DNA from: Christiangramia gaetbulicola
GTDB lineage: Bacteria; Bacteroidota; Bacteroidia; Flavobacteriales; Flavobacteriaceae
Reading direction: 5' to 3'
NCBI RefSeq assembly: GCF_003054225.1
Contig: NZ_QBKQ01000003.1
Span: forward strand, 310,001-374,000
Length of the DNA stretch: 64,000 bases
Shown here: piece by piece, positions 46,192 through 55,825 of the stretch
Numbering within the stretch: position 1 is the stretch's first letter
How the letters are laid out: the number at the start of each line of letters is the position of its first letter
The notes under the pieces: generated by a model
Database searches by the model: none
Told to the model about the DNA's origin: nothing
Seen by the model: only the letters and a program-made list of their open reading frames with translations
Made by a program: the position numbers and the translations under genes

Positions 46192-47070
46192 GTGCTAAAA
46201 AAATTGATTTTGAGGAAAAATTTTAGCAGATTTATTTTAGTTCTTTTTTCCCTGATCCTGGTCAGCTGTGAATATTTTCAGCAAACCGATGATCGTAAAG
46301 TGGTTGTAAGAGTCAATGAAACGTATTTATATGAAGACGATATTCAGGCGCTTATCAATGAGAATACTTCAGCAGAAGATAGCGCGGTTATAGTTTCTAA
46401 TTATATCACCCGCTGGGCTACACAGCAATTACTTATAGATCGTGCAGAGTTAAATCTACCTCAGTCTCAGCAAAAGGAATTCAATGAACTCGTGAACAAT
46501 TATAGAAACGAGCTTTATACGAATGCTTATACAGATGCTGTAGTTTCCCGCGCTCTTGATACTGCTCTTAATCGTGCGGAAATTGAAGAATATTACGAGC
46601 AAAATAAGCAGAACTTCATTTTGGGTGAAGACCTGGTAAAGCTCAGGTATATTAACCTTGCGAAGAATAGCAACAATATTGAAGAGATAAAAAAGAAATT
46701 CACCAGGTTCAATGAAGAGGATCAACAGGATCTTTTGAACATGGCCATACAGTTCAAGAATTATTCGATGAATGATTCTGTTTGGGTAAAATCTAAAACT
46801 GTATATAATAAAATTGGTCCGCTTACTGCGGAAGATAGATCAAGCTTGCTTAAGAAATCTAATTTTATGGAATTACAGGATTCACTAAATGTGTATCTTG
46901 TGTACGTAAATGACGTTCTAAGCCGGAATGAGCAGGCGCCTATTGAATATGCTTCGGCAACCATACGAGAGATTTTGCTGAATAAGCGAAAACAGTCGTT
47001 AATTAAGGAATTAGAAAAAGATATTACTAAAGATGCAATTAAGAATAATGAATTTGAAATTTTCAATTAA
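46192..47070 (+). CDS. SurA-like parvulin-related lipoprotein
   Basis: A 292-residue protein starting at GTG 46192. A basic N-terminus is followed by a lipoprotein signal (LILVSC, Cys26). Residues 40-200 resemble the N-terminal chaperone region of SurA/PpiC proteins (VVVRVNETYLYEDDIQAL, then IEEYYEQNKQNFILGEDLVKLRYI), but no complete parvulin catalytic core is seen. It is probably a lipoprotein chaperone for outer-membrane proteins. Its 3' end overlaps the start of the full SurA-type gene by 23 bp, indicating coupled expression. Confidence 0.75.
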   Translation: MLKKLILRKNFSRFILVLFSLILVSCEYFQQTDDRKVVVRVNETYLYEDDIQALINENTSAEDSAVIVSNYITRWATQQLLIDRAELNLPQSQQKEFNELVNNYRNELYTNAYTDAVVSRALDTALNRAEIEEYYEQNKQNFILGEDLVKLRYINLAKNSNNIEEIKKKFTRFNEEDQQDLLNMAIQFKNYSMNDSVWVKSKTVYNKIGPLTAEDRSSLLKKSNFMELQDSLNVYLVYVNDVLSRNEQAPIEYASATIREILLNKRKQSLIKELEKDITKDAIKNNEFEIFN

Positions 47071-48481
47071 ACCTGTTTTAGCAGGCTTCGGTGTTATGCT
47101 TTCTACTTTTGGTTACGCCCAGGAAGTGATCGTAACAGACAGCACATCCATTCAGCCAGACGCAGAGGTAACCAAAACTGAGGTTACGAAACAGGGAAGT
47201 CAGAGAAAAAAGGTTGATGGTATTGCGGCAGTGATAGGAGAGTATATTATTCTGGAGAGTGATATAGATCTAATGTATAAAGATATGCAGAGCCAGGGAA
47301 TGTCTACTTCTGAAGTGACCGATTGTAATCTGGCAGGTTCTCTTATGGAGAACAAATTATATGCGCATCATGCCATACAGGATAGTATCATTATTGCAGA
47401 TGCCCAGATCAACAGTATCGTAGATCAAAGGATCCAGGGACTGGCTCAGCAGGCTGGTTCCATGGAAAAGATCCTGGAATTCTACAATAAGGAAAGTGAA
47501 GAAGAACTTAGACAGGAGATCTTTGATCTTACCAAGCAGAGTCAGTTGACTCAAAGAATGCAGCAAAAGATCATCGAGGAGATTGAAATTACCCCGGAAG
47601 AGGTAAGACAATATTATAACAAGATGGAAGAGAAGCCGATGTTTGGTACAGAGGTGGAGCTTTCTCAAATCGTTATAGAACCTGAAATTCCGGAGTCTGA
47701 AAAACAAAAGATTATAGACAGGTTAAATGAGTTTAAGGCAGATATTGAAGAAAACGGAGCTAGTTTTTCTACAAAAGCCGTACTTTATTCTCAGGATCCT
47801 GGAACTGCTTCAGATGGAGGTAGAGTGACCTTAACGAGAAAAGATCCTTTTGTAAAGGAATTTAAAGACGTAGCATTCAGTCTTCAGGAGGGAGAGATAA
47901 GTGAACCTTTCGAAACTGAATTTGGATACCATATCATCCAGATCGATAAGATTAGAGGACAATCTGTAGAATTGAGACATATACTTTTGATCCCAGATGT
48001 TACTAACGCTTCAGTTCAGGAAGCTAAAAAGGAAATCGATACTTTAAGGAGTAAGATCGTAGCCGGAGATCTTGAATTTGCTGCTGCGGCCAGAGAGGCT
48101 TCAGATGAGGAGGAAACCAAGAATGAAGGTGGGAAACTTATCAACCCAAGAACCGGAGATACAAGATTCGAATTAACCAAGATAGACCCTGAATTGTTTA
48201 AGCAGGTGGAAGATCTTGATGAAGGTGAGATCTCTCTAGTTCTTACTCAAAAGGATAGAACAGGTAGACCTCAGTTTAAAATTATTCAGGTTACCAAAAA
48301 GATATCTGAACATGAGGCAGATTATGCCACAGATTATCAGAAAATTAAAGAACTTGCCCTTCGTGATAAGCAGTTAGATGCGATCGAAAAGTGGCAAAAG
48401 GAAAAGATAAATGATACCTATATCAAAGTGAATGGTAAATATCGTGATTGCGATTACACCAGCGATTGGGTTAAAAATTAA
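47048..48481 (+). CDS. SurA-type periplasmic peptidyl-prolyl isomerase
   Basis: A 477-residue exported protein (signal peptide to about residue 25, GYAQ). After the N-terminal helical chaperone segment (VIGEYIILESDIDLMYK, ITPEEVRQYYNKM) come two parvulin domains: one at about 165-275 (GTEVELSQIVIEP...FETEFGYHIIQID) and one at about 280-390 (VELRHILLIP...GEISLVL). It folds outer-membrane barrel proteins. Start at ATG 47048 fits the signal peptide; the earlier ATG 47033 would add five residues. Co-transcribed with the preceding lipoprotein and following moxR. Confidence 0.92.
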   Translation: MNLKFSIKPVLAGFGVMLSTFGYAQEVIVTDSTSIQPDAEVTKTEVTKQGSQRKKVDGIAAVIGEYIILESDIDLMYKDMQSQGMSTSEVTDCNLAGSLMENKLYAHHAIQDSIIIADAQINSIVDQRIQGLAQQAGSMEKILEFYNKESEEELRQEIFDLTKQSQLTQRMQQKIIEEIEITPEEVRQYYNKMEEKPMFGTEVELSQIVIEPEIPESEKQKIIDRLNEFKADIEENGASFSTKAVLYSQDPGTASDGGRVTLTRKDPFVKEFKDVAFSLQEGEISEPFETEFGYHIIQIDKIRGQSVELRHILLIPDVTNASVQEAKKEIDTLRSKIVAGDLEFAAAAREASDEEETKNEGGKLINPRTGDTRFELTKIDPELFKQVEDLDEGEISLVLTQKDRTGRPQFKIIQVTKKISEHEADYATDYQKIKELALRDKQLDAIEKWQKEKINDTYIKVNGKYRDCDYTSDWVKN

Positions 48482-48489
48482 AACATAAT

Positions 48490-49440
48490 ATGAGTGATGT
48501 AGCACTGGTAGAAAAATTGGTAGATAAGCACCGCGATCTAAAAAGAGAGATCGCAAAAGTTATCGTAGGTCAGGATAAGGTTGTAGATCAAATCCTGCTC
48601 TCCATTTTTTCCGGTGGTCATTCATTATTAATTGGTGTTCCCGGCCTGGCCAAAACCTTAATGGTAAACACCATTGCCCAGGCCTTAGGATTGAATTTTA
48701 AAAGGATTCAGTTTACTCCAGATCTTATGCCAAGTGACATTCTTGGTTCTGAGATCCTGGACGAAAACAGGAAATTCAAGTTTATAAAAGGTCCCATCTT
48801 TACCAATATTTTGCTGGCAGATGAGATTAACAGAACACCGCCAAAGACCCAGGCCGCGCTATTAGAAGCGATGCAGGAAAGAGCTGTTACGGTTGCCGGT
48901 CATCATTACAAACTTGATCTACCTTATTTTGTACTGGCTACGCAAAACCCGATAGAACAGGAAGGAACTTATCCTTTACCTGAGGCCCAGTTAGACCGGT
49001 TCATGTTCGCCATTAAACTGGATTATCCGAGTTTTGAGGAGGAGGTAGATGTGGTAAAGACGACAACTTCAGATGATCCTCAAACGGTAAATCCACTTTT
49101 TAGCGCACAGGAGATTTCAGATATTCAGCATGTGATTCGAAGGATCCCGGTGCCAGATAATGTCGTAGAGTACGCGGTAAGGTTAGTAGGAAAAACAAGA
49201 CCGCTTAATGGTGCGCCAGATCTCATCAAGAATTATGTTGATTGGGGTGCAGGACCCAGGGCTTCTCAAAATTTGATCATGGCTGCCAAAACCCATGCTG
49301 CTGTAAATGGTAAATTCTCACCAGATATTGAAGATGTTCAGGCAGTTGCTTTTGGTATACTTCGTCATAGAATCATTAAAAACTATAAAGCAGAGGCCGA
49401 AGGAATTACCGAGGAAGAGATCATCAGGAAACTCTTTTAA
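48490..49440 (+). CDS. MoxR-family AAA+ ATPase
   Basis: A 316-residue AAA+ ATPase: Walker A GVPGLAKT (about 49-56), Walker B NILLADEINRTPPKTQAAL, sensor TQNPIEQEGTYPLPEAQLDRF and the C-terminal lid domain. MoxR proteins often work with VWA-domain proteins as chaperones or metal inserters. No VWA gene is adjacent; instead it follows surA and precedes a small membrane gene by 5 bp, so its partner is not visible here. Confidence 0.93.
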   Translation: MSDVALVEKLVDKHRDLKREIAKVIVGQDKVVDQILLSIFSGGHSLLIGVPGLAKTLMVNTIAQALGLNFKRIQFTPDLMPSDILGSEILDENRKFKFIKGPIFTNILLADEINRTPPKTQAALLEAMQERAVTVAGHHYKLDLPYFVLATQNPIEQEGTYPLPEAQLDRFMFAIKLDYPSFEEEVDVVKTTTSDDPQTVNPLFSAQEISDIQHVIRRIPVPDNVVEYAVRLVGKTRPLNGAPDLIKNYVDWGAGPRASQNLIMAAKTHAAVNGKFSPDIEDVQAVAFGILRHRIIKNYKAEAEGITEEEIIRKLF

Positions 49441-49445
49441 TCTTC

Positions 49446-49763
49446 ATGGAAATTCTCGTTAAGAATAAAATTTTAATAAGCATAGCCTTCTATTTTTTGT
49501 GGGGATCGTCCTTTTTCACAAATGTTCTGGATCTCGAAGAATCTACATCACAGATCATCATCTGGACCTGCAATGCAGTACTCTTTCTTTTCTGGTTATT
49601 TGTGTTACTTGATATGGTCAGAACAAAGATCAAGGACAAAACTTTTTGGATATTATCTATGTTCCTGCTTCCTTTTTTCGCTCCTGTAGTATACATTTTC
49701 AGGAGGAAAAATCTCTTTCATTTAGAGAATAACAAATTTAAATCTGCCCAGAGATTTAAGTAA
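49446..49763 (+). CDS. small membrane protein, PLDc_N-like
   Basis: A 105-residue protein with three hydrophobic helices (about 8-26, 36-56, 68-86). The FWLFVLLDMVRTKIKDKTFW...FFAPVVYIFRRK part resembles the small PLDc_N membrane domain. It is the last gene of the SurA-moxR transcript, 5 bp after moxR. Function unknown. Confidence 0.6.
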   Translation: MEILVKNKILISIAFYFLWGSSFFTNVLDLEESTSQIIIWTCNAVLFLFWLFVLLDMVRTKIKDKTFWILSMFLLPFFAPVVYIFRRKNLFHLENNKFKSAQRFK

Positions 49764-49899
49764 ATTTTGACAAATTCTCATTTTTCTATCCTTATATTGA
49801 GTTTTACTGAATTTTTAGAGGTGTAAATTATAATTTTGGAAATTATTTATACTAAATTCTGAGTATCACTTGTAATTTTCAAATTCCCTTTAAAATCCC

Positions 49900-49907
49900 T
49901 ATTTTTG
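49900..49907 (+). promoter_or_regulatory. aconitase -7 element
   Basis: TATTTTTG, 33 bp before the aconitase ATG. Confidence 0.6.
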
Positions 49908-49940
49908 CAAGACTTTTTTAGAACATAAATTAAACAGAAT

Positions 49941-52208
49941 ATGGCATACGATATTGATATGATTAAAAAGGTGTATAGCCAAATGGCTGAGCGTGTTAAT
50001 ACAGCACGGGAAGTTGTTGGAAAGCCTTTAACACTTTCAGAAAAGATCCTTTATTCTCACTTATGGGATGGCAATGCTAAAGAGGCATTCACCAGAGGTA
50101 AGGATTATGTAGAATTCTCACCAGATAGAATTGCTTGTCAGGATGCGACTGCGCAGATGGCTTTATTACAATTCATGCAGGCGGGTAAAAAACAGGTTGC
50201 AGTTCCAACGACTGTTCACTGTGATCACCTTATACAGGCGAAAATGGGAGCGGCGATAGATCTACAGTCAGCTAACAAGAGTAGTAGCGAGGTTTTTGAT
50301 TTTCTGGAATCGGTATCTAATAAGTATGGAATTGGATTCTGGAAACCGGGTGCAGGTATTATTCACCAGGTAGTTCTTGAAAATTATGCCTTCCCAGGTG
50401 GAATGATGATTGGTACAGATTCTCACACTGTAAATGCAGGTGGATTAGGAATGGTTGCCATTGGAGTTGGTGGAGCAGATGCTGTAGATGTGATGGCAGG
50501 TATGCCTTGGGAGCTTAAATTCCCTAAACTAATTGGGGTAAAGTTAACTGGAAAACTTTCCGGATGGACTTCCTCTAAAGATGTTATTCTTAAAGTTGCC
50601 GGTATCTTAACTGTAAAAGGTGGTACAGGTGCAATTATTGAATATTTTGGTGAAGGAGCACGTAATTTATCATGTACCGGTAAAGGTACAATTTGTAACA
50701 TGGGAGCTGAAGTTGGTGCAACTACTTCTACTTTTGGGTATGATGACTCAATGGAGCGTTACCTGAGAGCGACCAATCGTGCAGATGTTGCCGATGCTGC
50801 CAACGAAGTACGTGAGCATTTAACTGGTGATGATGAAGTTTATGCAAATCCAGAGCAGTATTTTGATGAATTGATCGAGATCAATTTAGATGAATTGAAG
50901 CCTCACTTAAACGGACCGTTTACTCCAGACCTTGCGACTCCTATTTCAGAAATGAGCGCAAAAGCTAAGGAGCACGACTGGCCAATCAATGTAGACTGGG
51001 GTCTAATTGGTTCCTGTACTAACTCTTCTTACGAAGATCTTACCAGGGCAGCTTCTATCGCTAAACAGGCCGTAGATAAAAAAGTAAAAGCAAAATCTGA
51101 TTTCGGAATTAACCCGGGATCTGAGCAAATTAGATATACTGCAGAGAGAGACGGATTACTTAAGATCTTTGAAGATCTTGATGCAACCATCTTTACGAAC
51201 GCATGTGGACCATGTATTGGCCAGTGGGATCGTTCAGATAGAAAAGGTGAAGAAAAGAACACGATCGTTCACTCTTTCAACCGTAACTTCTCTAAAAGAG
51301 CAGATGGTAACCCAAATACCCACGCCTTTGTAGGTTCACCAGAAATGGTTGCTGCAATCGCAATTTCTGGTAGACTGGATTTCGATCCTACTCGTGACAA
51401 ATTGATGAATGAGGATGGTGAGGAAGTAATGCTAGACGAGCCACAGGGAATTGAACTTCCAACAAAAGGTTTCGCTGTAGAGGATGCTGGTTATATTGCT
51501 CCAAACGAAGATGGAAGTACTGTAGAGGTTAAAGTTGCCGAAGACAGTGAAAGACTGCAATTGTTAACTCCATTTGAGCCATGGGATGGTAAAAATCTTA
51601 CTGGTGCGAAACTTCTTATCAAAGCATGGGGTAAATGTACTACAGACCATATCTCTATGGCTGGACCATGGTTACGTTACAGAGGTCACCTTGATAATAT
51701 TTCTAACAACTGTTTGATTGGAGCTGTAAACGCTTTCAATAAGAAAACAAACTTTGTTAAGAGTCAGATCACTGGTGAGTATGATGGTGTACCTGCAGTA
51801 CAAAGAGAATACAAAGCAAAAGGTATCCCTACAGTTGTAGTAGGAGATCATAACTATGGTGAAGGTTCTTCCAGAGAGCACGCGGCCATGGAGCCAAGAC
51901 ACTTAGGTGTTAAGGTGGTATTGGTGAAATCTTTCGCTCGTATCCATGAGACAAACCTTAAGAAACAAGGAATGTTAGGTCTTACTTTCGCAAATGAGAA
52001 TGATTACGATCTTATCCAGGAAGATGATACCTTCAACTTTATAGATCTTGAGAGCTTTGCTCCAGACAAGCCATTAACGATCGAGATCGTTCATGCAGAT
52101 GGAAGTAAAGATACGATCAAGGCTAATCATACTTATAATGCTCCACAGATCGAGTGGTATAAGCATGGTTCAGCTCTTAACCTTATTAAGAAGCAGAACG
52201 CGGCTTAA
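49941..52208 (+). CDS. aconitate hydratase, mitochondrial type
   Basis: A 755-residue TCA-cycle enzyme interconverting citrate and isocitrate through a [4Fe-4S] cluster. Cluster Cys are visible in [10 protein letters not shown] and [12 protein letters not shown]. Substrate motifs include [23 protein letters not shown] and the C-terminal [15 protein letters not shown] swivel domain. Length and motif order ([17 protein letters not shown] start) fit the mitochondrial-type aconitase rather than the longer AcnA or AcnB. Monocistronic with terminator. Confidence 0.96.
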   Translation: MAYDIDMIKKVYSQMAERVNTAREVVGKPLTLSEKILYSHLWDGNAKEAFTRGKDYVEFSPDRIACQDATAQMALLQFMQAGKKQVAVPTTVHCDHLIQAKMGAAIDLQSANKSSSEVFDFLESVSNKYGIGFWKPGAGIIHQVVLENYAFPGGMMIGTDSHTVNAGGLGMVAIGVGGADAVDVMAGMPWELKFPKLIGVKLTGKLSGWTSSKDVILKVAGILTVKGGTGAIIEYFGEGARNLSCTGKGTICNMGAEVGATTSTFGYDDSMERYLRATNRADVADAANEVREHLTGDDEVYANPEQYFDELIEINLDELKPHLNGPFTPDLATPISEMSAKAKEHDWPINVDWGLIGSCTNSSYEDLTRAASIAKQAVDKKVKAKSDFGINPGSEQIRYTAERDGLLKIFEDLDATIFTNACGPCIGQWDRSDRKGEEKNTIVHSFNRNFSKRADGNPNTHAFVGSPEMVAAIAISGRLDFDPTRDKLMNEDGEEVMLDEPQGIELPTKGFAVEDAGYIAPNEDGSTVEVKVAEDSERLQLLTPFEPWDGKNLTGAKLLIKAWGKCTTDHISMAGPWLRYRGHLDNISNNCLIGAVNAFNKKTNFVKSQITGEYDGVPAVQREYKAKGIPTVVVGDHNYGEGSSREHAAMEPRHLGVKVVLVKSFARIHETNLKKQGMLGLTFANENDYDLIQEDDTFNFIDLESFAPDKPLTIEIVHADGSKDTIKANHTYNAPQIEWYKHGSALNLIKKQNAA

Positions 52209-52230
52209 TTCAAGCAGCCTTTTTAATATC

Positions 52231-52265
52231 AAAAACCTCCAGATTTTTAGATCTGGAGGTTTTTT
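52231..52265 (+). terminator. aconitase terminator
   Basis: Arms AACCTCCAGAT (52234-52244) and ATCTGGAGGTT (52251-52261), loop TTTTAG, followed by T-run. Confidence 0.9.
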
Positions 52266-52828
52266 TATGCTAGTTATTAAACCCCATTAATAATTAGCCC
52301 TAGGCAAAAACTCAACTTGATGTATGTTGAATAAAATCCAACCAATCAATTACCCGGACTCCCTACAAATCCAGGCTTGAGTTCTTGCTTTAGATTCTTT
52401 GTACACTCATTCATTTTTTCTCATCGTATAAATAAGATGGTACTAAAGGGCTATAAAATTTTAATTTGGGGAAGTAGGCTGTTTCGAAATTTCCTTAAGA
52501 AATTAAAAGAAGCTGGAACAACCTAAAGACCATTATCATTTCGTACCTTAACAATACTCTTGTCGAAGTCTTAAGCATCTAAAGCTAATTTCTTATCCAG
52601 TTTGAGACATTTTTGCCTTCCCTGTATAACTTCAAATGAACTGGAAGGCTTAAGAATCAATTCAAATTTAATTCCTAATAAGGACAATTTTGGACTTTCA
52701 ATAGCATTAAAAATTATGACCTGGATGCTAATTATCATTTATAATTATAATCCATTTTAAACTAAAAACTATACCCGTTATTTGGGGGTAGTTAGTCTAA
52801 TTTTATTCAATAAGAAGTAGCTTTTAAA
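52266..52828. other. 563-bp intergenic region, no gene seen
   Basis: All frames are broken by stops. No repeat copy, tRNA or strong hairpin is visible apart from the aconitase terminator at its left end. A minus-strand reading around 52500-52620 gives a Lys/Leu-rich stretch but with two in-frame stops. The right end must hold the promoter of the XRE regulator; a TAATTTTA element at 52798-52805 is a weak candidate. Confidence 0.4.
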
Positions 52829-53599
52829 ATGAGTCATAGAGCCGAAATAGGTAAAAGATTAAGGACGTTGAGAAATAATAACAATCTTTCTCAAACGCAT
52901 GTGGCGAATATTTTATTTATTTCACAAGCGGCCTACTCTCTTATTGAAAATTCCCAAAATGGTATTGTTGTAGATCATATTATAAAGTTGAGTAAGCTTT
53001 ATGATATTTCTACAGATTATATTCTTAAGGGTGAAAACAATTTCATCAAGGTGGAAAGAGGAAATGGTTTTGTGCCCCTGATCCGTGCTCATCATCATTC
53101 CACGTTCGTTAAAAATCTGAGCGATGATTTCTTTACAGATCTTGAAGACTGGTTTCGTGTGCCTGGATTTACACCTGTTGAAGACCATAGGCTTTTCGAG
53201 GTAAATTCTAATAATTTAACTCCTACGATTTTACCAGGTGATATCCTGGTTTGTCAAAATCATCAAAAACTAGATGAAATTTTAGATGGGACCGCTGTAA
53301 TTGTGGTTACTGGGGAGCAAATCTATATGAAACGATTCAAAAGGTCTTCAGAAGAAGATTATTTGCTACTTGAAAATGATAATGAATATCCCTCTGAAAC
53401 AAGTTCGCGAATCAAGATCGAAGATATAAGAGAATTGATGATCATTAAAGGTAAGATTAGCAGTGGGCTTGTTCAATACCACGAGATTTCTGGAAAAGGA
53501 AAAATAAATGCTCTGGAAAAGGATCTGGAAATTCTAAAAAAGGAACTCTTCAGTATGAATAAAAAGCTGACCATTCTTAGTTCCAAAAACGACTCATAG
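52829..53599 (+). CDS. XRE-type regulator with S24-like domain, catalytic Ser lost
   Basis: A 256-residue DNA-binding protein. Residues 5-65 are an HTH_3/XRE domain (IGKRLRTLRNNNNLSQTHVANIL...STDYILKGENN). Residues about 115-215 match the LexA/S24 signal-peptidase-like fold: FEVNSNNLTPTILPGD and the Lys strand IYMKRFKR (Lys168). The Ser of the usual DSMxPT motif is Asn129 here, so autocleavage should be impossible. The C-terminus (225-256) is a coiled coil. It is a stand-alone repressor-like protein; its target is unknown. Confidence 0.85.
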   Translation: MSHRAEIGKRLRTLRNNNNLSQTHVANILFISQAAYSLIENSQNGIVVDHIIKLSKLYDISTDYILKGENNFIKVERGNGFVPLIRAHHHSTFVKNLSDDFFTDLEDWFRVPGFTPVEDHRLFEVNSNNLTPTILPGDILVCQNHQKLDEILDGTAVIVVTGEQIYMKRFKRSSEEDYLLLENDNEYPSETSSRIKIEDIRELMIIKGKISSGLVQYHEISGKGKINALEKDLEILKKELFSMNKKLTILSSKNDS

Positions 53600-53650
53600 A
53601 ATTTGAGGTGATTAGGTTTTTTCCGTTCTTTACATAGAATAATACAGGAA

Positions 53651-54211
53651 ATGAAAATCTTCAAAAATCAGTGGTCTAATATCATCATTATTGTGCTAGT
53701 ATTGGCCATGGTGATTCCCCAGACCAGGAAACCTATACAAATCTTCGTTAATAAGCTTATTTCATTCGCTCCATCGATCAATGATGAGGAAGACCGGGTG
53801 AAGATCGCAGATTATAACTGGGTTCTTGAAAGTAACCGTGGAAAGAGAACAGAATTTTCTCAATTTCAGGGAGAAGTAGTGATCGTTAATTTCTGGGCTA
53901 CCTGGTGCCCGCCATGTATTGCAGAAATGCCGAGTTTCCAGGAATTGTATCAGGACTACCAGGGTAAGGTTACCTTTCTTTTCGTTTCAGGAGAACAGCA
54001 TCAGACCGTAGAGAATTTTATGAAGCGCAAAAGATTCGATCTTCCGGCCTATAAAATGCTTACAAAAGCTCCCGAGCCTATGGATGGCAGGACTTTGCCT
54101 ACAACATATGTTATTTCTAAAGATGGCAGTATTGTCGTGGATAAAGTTGGATCTGCCGATTGGAATAGCGAAAGTTTCCGCGGTACGCTGGATCAACTTA
54201 TAGCTGAATAA
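53651..54211 (+). CDS. TlpA/ResA-like membrane-anchored thioredoxin
   Basis: A 186-residue protein with an N-terminal membrane anchor (10-23) and a periplasmic thioredoxin domain with active site WCPPC (Cys86, Cys89) in VNFWATWCPPCIAEMPSF, and cis-Pro in LPTTYVI. It likely reduces disulfides in the periplasm, as in cytochrome c maturation. It is convergent with crtY, with only 3 bp between the stop codons and no terminator visible. Confidence 0.9.
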   Translation: MKIFKNQWSNIIIIVLVLAMVIPQTRKPIQIFVNKLISFAPSINDEEDRVKIADYNWVLESNRGKRTEFSQFQGEVVIVNFWATWCPPCIAEMPSFQELYQDYQGKVTFLFVSGEQHQTVENFMKRKRFDLPAYKMLTKAPEPMDGRTLPTTYVISKDGSIVVDKVGSADWNSESFRGTLDQLIAE

Positions 54212-54214
54212 GAA

Positions 54215-55351
54215 TTACAGTTTTTTAAAAAAGGCTTTTAAGAATTCAGGATGATACAGGGAAAGCATGATCTTGATATCCTCAGAAAAGCTGGTCTCCT
54301 CATCCAAAAACCTGAAAATATCCTGAATAGAATTCCTGGTGTAGAATTTCGTAAACAGTGATTCGCCAAGATCATTTCGATTGCTTAATACCTCCAGAAA
54401 AATGGAGTCGTACTTCTGAAATTTTTTATTGAATAGTTCTTTTGATGGTCTTCTGCCACTTTTGATATTCTGGATAAGAAGATCTATCTTTCTTTCAGTA
54501 TTTTTAAAGGAATATCCTGATGAAGCCTTCACCCATCCTCCTGCAGTACCTATTTTAGTGATCTTTCCTGTGCTTTTTTCATGAAAAGGGTAGTCTGTCA
54601 TGGGAATCATCCCGATCTCTTCCTCTATGATCTCAAATGAAGTGACCTTTAGGATCTCCCTGATATATCTGTTCAGATATTTGTCGTAAGTCTTTTCGTT
54701 GGTAAGAAAAGGAGTGAAAAAAGTGAATTCCACCAGTGCCTCATTTGCTGAAAGCGGCAAAACATAGGTGAAACTGGCCGAATCTTTATAATTGATGCGA
54801 TAATCCATCATCGTAAAAGATTCTGGATCGAAAATGTCCTCTTCAGTTTTAATATACCAACCCTTAAAATGTTGATAGATCAATGTCGCATTTTCACTCT
54901 TCTTATAATCTTTTGGAGGTCTGCTATCGAAGAAATGGGTAGCGGTATAATCCTGCTCTTTTCCTTTCGCGGTACGAGTTACCGGATCTATGGCTGTTAT
55001 CTCATCTTTTATGAAAACAATATCTCCAGAGGCTTCAAGATCAGACTTTACATGTTCATAAAAGTCTAGCGAACGAAGCATTTTATAGGTATAAGGAGCT
55101 AGGTCAAGATCTTTGTTGATTTCCGAAGAAATGAATTTTCCCTTTTGCCAGGTTTTGGTTGTTAAATGGTCCCAGGCACCGGCGCCTTTTTCCCAGAAAC
55201 ACCAGGTTTTATCATTTATTGATTTGTCATCAGGCTCGATAATCGCGATTTTTTTTCCTCGGAAGAAAATATCATTATTGATCCTGGAAGCTAACTGAAG
55301 ACCAGCCATACCACCGCCTACAATGACGTAGTAATAATCTGGTGTTAACAT
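54215..55351 (-). CDS. crtY: lycopene beta-cyclase
   Basis: A 378-residue FAD-dependent enzyme that cyclises both ends of lycopene to beta-carotene. The dinucleotide site is YYYVIVGGGMAGLQLASRI (6-24); DSRPP (near 143-147), the CrtY family motif, and the KTWCFWEKG block are visible. It is the last gene of the carotenoid operon, 12 bp after crtZ. No frameshift. Confidence 0.93.
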   Translation of the reverse strand: MLTPDYYYVIVGGGMAGLQLASRINNDIFFRGKKIAIIEPDDKSINDKTWCFWEKGAGAWDHLTTKTWQKGKFISSEINKDLDLAPYTYKMLRSLDFYEHVKSDLEASGDIVFIKDEITAIDPVTRTAKGKEQDYTATHFFDSRPPKDYKKSENATLIYQHFKGWYIKTEEDIFDPESFTMMDYRINYKDSASFTYVLPLSANEALVEFTFFTPFLTNEKTYDKYLNRYIREILKVTSFEIIEEEIGMIPMTDYPFHEKSTGKITKIGTAGGWVKASSGYSFKNTERKIDLLIQNIKSGRRPSKELFNKKFQKYDSIFLEVLSNRNDLGESLFTKFYTRNSIQDIFRFLDEETSFSEDIKIMLSLYHPEFLKAFFKKL

Positions 55352-55363
55352 GAAGTTAGGGGA

Positions 55364-55813
55364 TTATTTTCTGAAATATTTGAAAGGTACGAATAGCATT
55401 CCGAAACATTCACCATCATCTTTTCCAAGATGTTTATGGTGCATTTTATGAGCTCGTCTAATTCCTTTCGCATATTTGTTATTTGCATTTCTGAAGATCT
55501 TAAATCTTTGGTGTATAAAAATATCGTGTACGGTAAAATAGGTGATGCCATAGGCTAGAATTCCAAGTCCTATTGGCAAACCAATCCAAATGTCTTCATA
55601 TTTCCATAATAGAAAACATCCAATACTCACCAGGGCGTAGAAAACAAAGAATAAATCATTGCGTTCCCACCAGCTGCTGTGGTCTTTTCTATGATGATCT
55701 TTATGAAGTTTCCATAAAAATCCATGCATCACATATTTATGCGTAAACCAGGCCATTCCTTCCATGATCATGAAAGTTCCAAGAAATACTACGATCCACA
55801 ATAAGGTATTCAT
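55364..55813 (-). CDS. crtZ: beta-carotene hydroxylase
   Basis: A 149-residue membrane di-iron hydroxylase that converts beta-carotene to zeaxanthin. Histidine boxes are HKYVMH (25-30), HKDHH (37-41), the HDIFIH pair, and HKMHH near the C-terminus, in four hydrophobic helices. Co-transcribed with crtY and crtB (12-bp gaps). It indicates that zeaxanthin, or a further-modified product, is the end pigment. Confidence 0.94.
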   Translation of the reverse strand: MNTLLWIVVFLGTFMIMEGMAWFTHKYVMHGFLWKLHKDHHRKDHSSWWERNDLFFVFYALVSIGCFLLWKYEDIWIGLPIGLGILAYGITYFTVHDIFIHQRFKIFRNANNKYAKGIRRAHKMHHKHLGKDDGECFGMLFVPFKYFRK

Positions 55814-55825
55814 TTTTAAAGTAAT

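Noticed and set aside
52480-52620. Minus-strand Lys/Leu-rich stretch as decayed small-peptide precursor
   Set aside because: Two in-frame stops, no GG leader motif and no maturation gene nearby.
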